This document shows positions 31,984-37,216 of a DNA stretch of 37,216 nt, one piece after another (position 1 is the stretch's first letter; each line of letters opens with the position of its first letter). Below the pieces are notes generated by a model. It was not told the DNA's origin and searched no databases. It was given only the letters and a program-made list of their open reading frames with translations. This DNA is from a bacterium (GTDB taxonomy: Bacteria > Patescibacteriota > Patescibacteriia > UBA1558 > S5-K13). The stretch spans positions 1-37,216 of the forward strand of contig JAKPTO010000026.1 in the NCBI GenBank assembly GCA_029555085.1. Reading direction: 5' to 3'. The position numbers and the translations under genes are program-made.

Positions 31984-33540
31984 CTATTTTATAATTAAAC
32001 TATTTCTCGTCATTTGAGATGGCTTTTTAATATCCATTACATCTAATATTGTTGGCGCTATGTCTCCTAAAATTCCATTTCCTCTTAATTTTTTGTTTTT
32101 ATATTTTTTATTCACCAATATAAAAGGAACCGGATTTGTTGAATGCGATGTGTTTACTTCCCCAGTGTCTAAATCTATCATTTCTTCAATATTCCCATGA
32201 TCAGCTGTTATAAACATTGTGACATCCATTCCCTTAAAAGACTCTTTCATATTGTTTAAACATTTATCCACGGCCTCAACAGCCCTAATTCCTGACTTTA
32301 AAACACCGGTATGCGCAACCATATCAGGATTCGCAAAATTTACTGTAATAAAATCATATTTATCTGCCTTTGTATAATCTATCACCTTTTTTACTAATTG
32401 AAAACAACTCATTTCTGGTTTTTGCGCATAAGAATCAACACTTGGAGATGGAATCATTTCTCTATGCTCGTTAGCTACGGGATCTTTATATCCTCCATTA
32501 AAAAAATAAGTAACATGTGAAAATTTTTCACTTTCAGATATATACAATTGTCGTAAATTAGAAAGTTGCATTGGTAATGTTTGCTTCACATCTCTCGATG
32601 GAAATGCAGTTAATATACTATCTAAATCTGGCCCAAAGTCTGTCATCGAAACAAATTTAATATTTTTCAAGTGCTCGCTTCTTTTAATTGAACATTTATT
32701 TTTTTCACAAACATCGACCTGTACAAATAATTTTGTAAGTTGTCTTGCTCTATCAGATCTAAGATTAAAAAATATTATTGAATCATTGTCTTTTATTTGA
32801 CCAACTGGCTTTCCATTTTTACAAATCACACTTGGCTTGATAAATTCATCTGTCTCTCCTCTATTATATGCCTGACTTATCGCTTCTTCCGCTGAATTAA
32901 CTTTTATACCAACTCCATTTACAATGGCATCATAAGCCATTTCTGTTCTTTGCCATACTTTATTTCTATCCATTGCATAAAACCTACCCACAATTGTTGC
33001 AATAACCTCTCCATTTCTAAAACCAGATCTTAAATCTTTTAAAAATCTAATACTACTATATTGTGAGGAGTCGCGACCATCTGTAAATAAATGTAAAAAA
33101 ACCTTTTTTAGACCTCTTGATTCAACAAGTTTTAAAATTGCTTTTACATGCTCTGGATTAACATGTGGACTCTGATCTCCACTTAAAACACCCATTAAGT
33201 GAACATTAGATTTATTTTGCCTTGCGTGATTTAATGCTTCTAAAAAAGCTGGATTTCTAAAAAATGTCCCATTTTCAATAGCTTTTGTAATGAAAATATC
33301 ATCCTGCAAAACAATTCTTCCCGCGCCAATATTCATATGACCTGCCTCAGAGTTTCCGTCTTGATGCTTCGGCAAACCAACACTAACTCCATGAGCAGAT
33401 AATTGTGTATTTGGATAATTTTTAATAAAAAAATCATATGTAGGGGTTTTAGCAAGCGTCACAGCATTTCCAATTGATGGTTTTGCAATACCCCAACCAT
33501 CTAAAATTATTAAAATATATTTTTCCTTGCGAGTTTTCAT
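31984..33540 (-). CDS. gpmI: 2,3-bisphosphoglycerate-independent phosphoglycerate mutase
   Basis: A 518-residue two-metal enzyme converting 3- to 2-phosphoglycerate. All motifs are canonical: ILDGWG with metal ligand D14, the phosphoserine S64 in GNSEAGHMNIGAG, FTDGRDS, VGRFYAMDR, LRSDRARQLT, DMVAHTG and TADHGN with metal ligands, and SHSTNPVPF. Nothing suggests loss of activity. It sits between the enolase homologue (19-base gap) and its own shortened paralogue (5-base gap) in a pgk-eno-gpmI run. Confidence 0.98.
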   Translation of the reverse strand: MKTRKEKYILIILDGWGIAKPSIGNAVTLAKTPTYDFFIKNYPNTQLSAHGVSVGLPKHQDGNSEAGHMNIGAGRIVLQDDIFITKAIENGTFFRNPAFLEALNHARQNKSNVHLMGVLSGDQSPHVNPEHVKAILKLVESRGLKKVFLHLFTDGRDSSQYSSIRFLKDLRSGFRNGEVIATIVGRFYAMDRNKVWQRTEMAYDAIVNGVGIKVNSAEEAISQAYNRGETDEFIKPSVICKNGKPVGQIKDNDSIIFFNLRSDRARQLTKLFVQVDVCEKNKCSIKRSEHLKNIKFVSMTDFGPDLDSILTAFPSRDVKQTLPMQLSNLRQLYISESEKFSHVTYFFNGGYKDPVANEHREMIPSPSVDSYAQKPEMSCFQLVKKVIDYTKADKYDFITVNFANPDMVAHTGVLKSGIRAVEAVDKCLNNMKESFKGMDVTMFITADHGNIEEMIDLDTGEVNTSHSTNPVPFILVNKKYKNKKLRGNGILGDIAPTILDVMDIKKPSQMTRNSLIIK

Positions 33541-33559
33541 TTTATTAAAATTTTTTAAA

Positions 33560-34816
33560 CTATATTAGTTCTTCTATTTCAAGTAATCTGTTATATTTAC
33601 AAATTCTCTCACCTCTTGAAATAGCTCCTGCTTTTATATATTCAGCGCCAACTCCAACTGATAAATCAGCTATAAAATCATCACATGTTTCACAACTTCT
33701 ATTTGCTATAATTATTTTATATGAATTTTCTTGAGCCATTTTGATACAATTTATCGTTTCGGAAACACTTCCTATTTGACTTGGTTTGATAGTAATAGAA
33801 TTCGCGCAATCTTTTTCTATTCCAATCTTTAATCTTTTTGTATTTGTGACAAATAAATTATCACCTATTAATTTTGCATCTTTATTTATTTTATTTAAAA
33901 TATTCTTAAATTGGGTCCAGCTTTCTAAATCATCAGAATCAAATGGGTCCTCAAAATAATCAATTTTATATTTATTAATCCAATCAGAATAATAATTTAT
34001 TAATTCAGTTTTAGATAATTCTAATTTATCTAATTTTATAGAATACTTATTTTTATGTTGATTAAAAAAATTTGAAGCATTAGAATCAATACCGAGTTTT
34101 ATCTTATCCTTATATCCAGATCTTTTTATAGCTTCTAATATGAATAACCACACCTCTTCTGTTTTTGAAAAACTTGGAGCATAAGCACCAACGCTACACA
34201 TTTTTGAATCTTTTCCATTTTCAGACAAAACATTTCCGAGTATATGAAATATTTCAGAACCAGCTCTTAATCTATCATTAAAATTATTAAAATCTTCTGG
34301 AATTACCCAAAATTCCTGAAAATCTAAAACAGAATCACAATGTCTTGCTCCGTTTATAACACTAATAATCGGAGTTGGCATACTAACTTTATTTGAAAAA
34401 TTATAATAACTATTTATAAAATTATACAATTGTTTATTTTCCGAAATAGCGCATAATTTATGTAAAGCTGTTGATACTGACAAAATTGTATTTGCTCCCA
34501 AATTTTCCTTATTTTCTGTTCCGTCAAACTCTATCATTTTCTTATCAAGTTCTATTGGATCGTCAATATTAAAATTTCTTAAAAGACTATTTATTTTCGT
34601 GTTGACATTATCAACCGCTTTTAAAACTCCCATTCCCTTGTATCTATTATTGTCTCTATCTCGAAGTTCGTGTGCTTCATTTTTCCCCACTACAACGCCA
34701 AAAGGCACTGAAGCAAAAGCATATTTATCATTATCTAAAAATACAGTAGTGCTAATTGTAGGCACGCCATAACTATCTAAAATTTCCCTAGCAAATATTT
34801 TTTCTATTTTTGGCAT
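33560..34816 (-). CDS. enolase homologue with altered catalytic residues
   Basis: A 418-residue member of the enolase family, full length, in the expected operon slot. Retained (compared with yeast enolase from memory): H159, E168 (DFQEF), metal ligands D244, E289 and D319, lysines K344 and K395, R373 and S374. Changed: the mobile loop PSGASTG is PFGVVVG (38-44); SRGNPT is SYGVPT; GDEGGFAP, carrying the catalytic acid E211, is SVGAYAP (208-214) with valine at that place; SHRSGET, carrying H373, is ANRSCET (371-377). The metal site survives but acid catalysis and substrate closure look impaired. It may have another role, or a very unusual active site. I leave the gene symbol blank for that reason. 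Confidence 0.88.
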   Translation of the reverse strand: MPKIEKIFAREILDSYGVPTISTTVFLDNDKYAFASVPFGVVVGKNEAHELRDRDNNRYKGMGVLKAVDNVNTKINSLLRNFNIDDPIELDKKMIEFDGTENKENLGANTILSVSTALHKLCAISENKQLYNFINSYYNFSNKVSMPTPIISVINGARHCDSVLDFQEFWVIPEDFNNFNDRLRAGSEIFHILGNVLSENGKDSKMCSVGAYAPSFSKTEEVWLFILEAIKRSGYKDKIKLGIDSNASNFFNQHKNKYSIKLDKLELSKTELINYYSDWINKYKIDYFEDPFDSDDLESWTQFKNILNKINKDAKLIGDNLFVTNTKRLKIGIEKDCANSITIKPSQIGSVSETINCIKMAQENSYKIIIANRSCETCDDFIADLSVGVGAEYIKAGAISRGERICKYNRLLEIEELI

Positions 34817-34821
34817 ATTTG

Positions 34822-36003
34822 TTATTTTAATTTATTTTTTTCTAAATATGTAATTGCTGGCAATTTTTTACCTGATAAAAACTCTAGCATTGCTCCTCCA
34901 CCTGTAGATATAAAATCAAATGTATTTTTCATTTTTAACTCATTTAAAAGTCCAACTGTTTCTCCCCCACCTGAATATCTCAATGATTTAGATTTTTTAA
35001 TTTCCTTTATCATTGTTTCTGTAGCATGTCTATATTTTTTAATTTCAAAATATCCCATTGGTCCGTTCCATAAAATAAACTTAGCTCTCTTAATATAATC
35101 TGAATAAATTTTCATTGTTTTTGGACCTATATCTAAAATTATATCATCGTTCTGTAATTTTTGCATATCTTTAATTTCTGATCTCGATTTTTCATTAATA
35201 TTTTTTGAAACAACAACATCAATGGGAGCAATAATTTTTTTTGAGTCCATTTTTCTTGTCGCATCTATCAATTTCACTTCAAATATAGATTTTCCTATAT
35301 TTACACCCCTTGAATATAAAAAATTATTAGCGATTACTCCACCCAGCAAAACTCTATCAAATTTATTAATCAGTTTAGAAATAACTGGGAGTTTTGTATC
35401 TGCTTTTGCTCCCCCCATTATGAGTATAGCATTTTTAAATTTACTATTTAAAACTTTATTTAATTCTTTTATTTCATAGTCAAACCTAAATCCCATATAA
35501 CTTGGTAAATATTTTGTTATTGCGCACGCTGACATGTGTTCTCTATGCGCATTTGAAAAAGCATCATTTACATACAAATCAAATAACTTTGCTAAATCGC
35601 TCGCCATTTTATTATCATTTGTCATTTCTTCCTTATAAAATCTTATATTTTCCAATAGAATAACCTCTCCTTCTTTCATTTTTTCTATATCTTTTGAAAT
35701 ATCCTTTGGCATAGCACTGTCTAATTTTTTTACTTTTTTATTTAAATATTTTGACAAAACATTTGCCACTTTATCCATTTTGTATTTAGCATCATATTTT
35801 CCATCGGGTCGTCCTATATAGGAAATTATTACGGTTTTAGATTTTTTAGAAATTAAATATTTTATTGTTTTCAACGATGATTCTATTCTAAATGTATTTT
35901 CAGGATCAACTTGACCATTTTTTAAAAACGATAAATTTAAATCAAGCTTTAAAAGAACTTTTTTTGATTTTAAATTCACGATACTTTCTAATTTTTTATA
36001 CAT
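34822..36003 (-). CDS. pgk: phosphoglycerate kinase
   Basis: A 393-residue glycolytic kinase making ATP from 1,3-bisphosphoglycerate. Conserved segments: LKLDLNL (18-24), SYIGRPDG (60-67; the usual His is Tyr), LLENIRFYKEE (116-126), VNDAFSNAHREHMSA (about 140-154), GGAKADTKLPVI (about 197-208), LWNGPMGYFE, SGGGETVG (usually GGGDT/S) and STGGGAMLEFLSGKKLP. Substrate and nucleotide sites are essentially complete, so it is probably active. It overlaps the preceding small membrane protein gene by 8 bases, and the enolase homologue follows after 5 bases. Confidence 0.96.
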   Translation of the reverse strand: MYKKLESIVNLKSKKVLLKLDLNLSFLKNGQVDPENTFRIESSLKTIKYLISKKSKTVIISYIGRPDGKYDAKYKMDKVANVLSKYLNKKVKKLDSAMPKDISKDIEKMKEGEVILLENIRFYKEEMTNDNKMASDLAKLFDLYVNDAFSNAHREHMSACAITKYLPSYMGFRFDYEIKELNKVLNSKFKNAILIMGGAKADTKLPVISKLINKFDRVLLGGVIANNFLYSRGVNIGKSIFEVKLIDATRKMDSKKIIAPIDVVVSKNINEKSRSEIKDMQKLQNDDIILDIGPKTMKIYSDYIKRAKFILWNGPMGYFEIKKYRHATETMIKEIKKSKSLRYSGGGETVGLLNELKMKNTFDFISTGGGAMLEFLSGKKLPAITYLEKNKLK

Positions 36004-36430
36004 ACTTTTCTTTTTTAATTATATTTAAAATATTTTCTGCTTCATCAGAGCTAACGAAAAAAGTAACACCATCTTTTAATTTAATTGAAAGACCGTCCCC
36101 TCTCTTCGCAATAAAAGCAAATTTTTTAACTCTTGAAATAATTCCTAATCCAAAAAAATTCCCCACTGAATTATCTATATAAACCGAATCAATATATTCT
36201 TTTTTTATAAGCCTTTTAAAAATACCAAAACCAAACTCCAGTCCCACGCTAGTAACTTTAAAAGTTAAATAAAAAAAATTAATTACAACAAAAATATCTA
36301 AAACCAATATAGCGAGCCACAAATAATTAAAATTGTTTTTTAAAAAAAACAAAGACACAATAAATACTAAAAAATATATAGATAAAAAAGCAATACTCAT
36401 TCTTTGTTTACTTTTATAAATTATATACAT
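35996..36430 (-). CDS. small membrane protein with PH-like domain
   Basis: A 144-residue protein with two membrane helices (about 11-30 and 36-58) followed by a beta-rich domain (65-140). The pattern VTSVGLEFGFGIFKRLIKKEYIDSVYI and a closing amphipathic helix (SSDEAENILNIIKKE) resemble bacterial PH-like membrane proteins. No function can be given. It begins one base after the histidine kinase stop and its end overlaps pgk by 8 bases, so kinase, this protein and glycolytic genes are probably one transcript. Confidence 0.7.
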   Translation of the reverse strand: MYIIYKSKQRMSIAFLSIYFLVFIVSLFFLKNNFNYLWLAILVLDIFVVINFFYLTFKVTSVGLEFGFGIFKRLIKKEYIDSVYIDNSVGNFFGLGIISRVKKFAFIAKRGDGLSIKLKDGVTFFVSSDEAENILNIIKKEKYV

Positions 36431-36431
36431 A

Positions 36432-37216
36432 TTATTTTAAATTGTTTGGAATTGTAAATTGGAAAACTGAACCCTTCCCAAGACCCTCACTTTCAACCCA
36501 AATTTTACCTCCATGAATTTCTACCATTTTTCTAGCTATATAAAGACCGAGTCCAGAGCCATCAGTATTAATCTTTGCGCTGTCATTTCCTCTGGAAAAT
36601 TTAGAAAACAATCTATCTATTTCTTCTTCGCTAAGACCTACTCCGGTATCTTTAATTTTCACAATTATATTTTTATCATCACAATTTAATTCAATATTCA
36701 CAGCACCTTTTGGAGTGTATTTAATAGAATTATCTATTAAATTTAAAAATACGTCTTTTATTTTATCTACATCTAATTTAATTTTTGTTTGATCTTGTTT
36801 CTTCCTTAAATCTTTAAATAACAATGTAATACCTTTTGATTCTGCATTTGGTTTCAAATTTTCAACAGATTCTTTTATAATTTCGGAAATTTCTACTTCT
36901 TGTAAGTCTAATTTCAATCTCCCGGATTCAATTCTTGAAACATTTAAAAACACATTAACAAGTTTTGACATTCTATCGCTCGCAAGAAATATATCTTTTA
37001 AAACTGAATTTTGCTTTGAAGAGAATTTTCCAAAGTCCCCCTCTAACATCATTGACAAATAACCTTTTATTCCAGTAAGCGGTGTTCTAAGTTGGTGAGA
37101 CGCAATTGACAAAAATTCTGATTTTGCTCGATCCAGTTGTTTTAAGTGTTCATTTGCGTCTTCAAGTTCTTCATTTTTTCCCCTTAATTCTTTATATAAA
37201 TTAATATTTTTTATAA
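36432..37216 (-). CDS. sensor histidine kinase, 5' end outside window
   Basis: The frame is open to the window edge on the minus strand; 260 residues are visible. The first 34 are a charged coiled coil (signalling helix), then the HisKA phosphorylation site in SIASHQLRTPL and the HATPase domain with N box NLIDNSIKYTP, G1 DTGVGL and G2 GSGLGLYIARKM. A start at 37112 would use a TTG inside the conserved SEFLSIASHQL segment, so I reject it; the sensor region and true start lie beyond 37216. No response regulator gene is visible here. It runs into the small membrane protein and pgk genes. Confidence 0.93.
   Translation of the reverse strand, partial: IKNINLYKELRGKNEELEDANEHLKQLDRAKSEFLSIASHQLRTPLTGIKGYLSMMLEGDFGKFSSKQNSVLKDIFLASDRMSKLVNVFLNVSRIESGRLKLDLQEVEISEIIKESVENLKPNAESKGITLLFKDLRKKQDQTKIKLDVDKIKDVFLNLIDNSIKYTPKGAVNIELNCDDKNIIVKIKDTGVGLSEEEIDRLFSKFSRGNDSAKINTDGSGLGLYIARKMVEIHGGKIWVESEGLGKGSVFQFTIPNNLK

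Noticed and set aside
37110-37112. Start codon of the histidine kinase at a TTG
   Set aside because: The TTG lies inside the conserved SEFLSIASHQL segment and the frame is open to the window edge with a coiled coil before it, so the gene starts outside the window.
1-37216. Alternative genetic code (TGA as glycine) typical of some CPR groups
   Set aside because: TGA is used as the stop of several conserved genes (for example thpR, priA, manC) at the expected C-terminus.
1-37216. tRNA genes, rRNA genes, CRISPR arrays, insertion sequences or prophage genes
   Set aside because: I looked through the intergenic regions and saw no cloverleaf, no regularly spaced repeats and no transposase or phage structural gene; the only recombinase is of housekeeping Xer type.

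Overview
The window is an AT-rich (roughly one quarter G+C by eye), densely packed bacterial segment using the standard stop codons. TGA ends several genes, often inside ATGA overlaps, so this is not a TGA-as-glycine lineage. Small gaps, near absence of Shine-Dalgarno sequences, several apparently leaderless promoters, and divergent versions of housekeeping enzymes (PriA without Walker A, SerRS and LysRS with altered motif 3) point to a Patescibacteria/CPR (Parcubacteria-like) chromosome. That placement is inference; no rRNA or tRNA is present to confirm it. Both ends cut through genes: a large unknown protein on the left (1-2262) and a sensor histidine kinase on the right (36432-37216).

Layout. 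1-14 kb is almost entirely plus strand: unknown large protein; tspO, a DUF4342-like protein and a minimal amidohydrolase; rarA; an HD-domain protein and an alpha/beta hydrolase; a DEDDh exonuclease with rlmN; then trxB, thpR, a glycosyltransferase-Nudix fusion and gltX as a tight operon; then an M23 peptidase. At 14.0 kb the direction flips. From 14 to 20 kb everything is minus strand: a Xer recombinase, ftsQ, serS, a cyclophilin lipoprotein and lysS. From 20 to 31 kb orientations are mixed: priA-def-fmt (+), a GT2 membrane glycosyltransferase (-) divergent from a GT-C membrane glycosyltransferase (+), a structured RNA (+), manC-mltG (-), a secreted CAP protein (+), uppP (-) and a DUF212 PAP2-like protein (+). 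From 31 to 37 kb lies one long minus-strand run: histidine kinase, small membrane protein, pgk, enolase homologue, gpmI, and a shortened gpmI paralogue.

Functionally the window covers lower glycolysis, tRNA charging (Glu, Ser, Lys) with Met-tRNA formylation and deformylation, replication restart and repair (PriA, RarA, exonuclease, Xer), envelope work (M23 peptidase, MltG, UppP, FtsQ, ManC, three glycosyltransferases) and RNA modification or turnover (RlmN, ThpR, a Nudix domain).

The points most worth a second look are: (1) a glycolytic operon holding an enolase homologue that lacks key catalytic residues, next to a gpmI paralogue that lacks most metal ligands and the transferase domain; (2) a 12-6-12 palindrome overlapping the xer transcription start, resembling a dif site, near the strand-switch point; (3) a GC-rich structured RNA of about 190 nt with its own promoter, a 13-bp closing helix, a possible pseudoknot and a terminator; (4) a leader with mutually exclusive terminator and anti-terminator helices before the CAP gene; (5) a GT26-Nudix fusion; (6) a helicase-dead PriA; (7) a GC-rich palindromic intergenic repeat between lysS and the cyclophilin gene.
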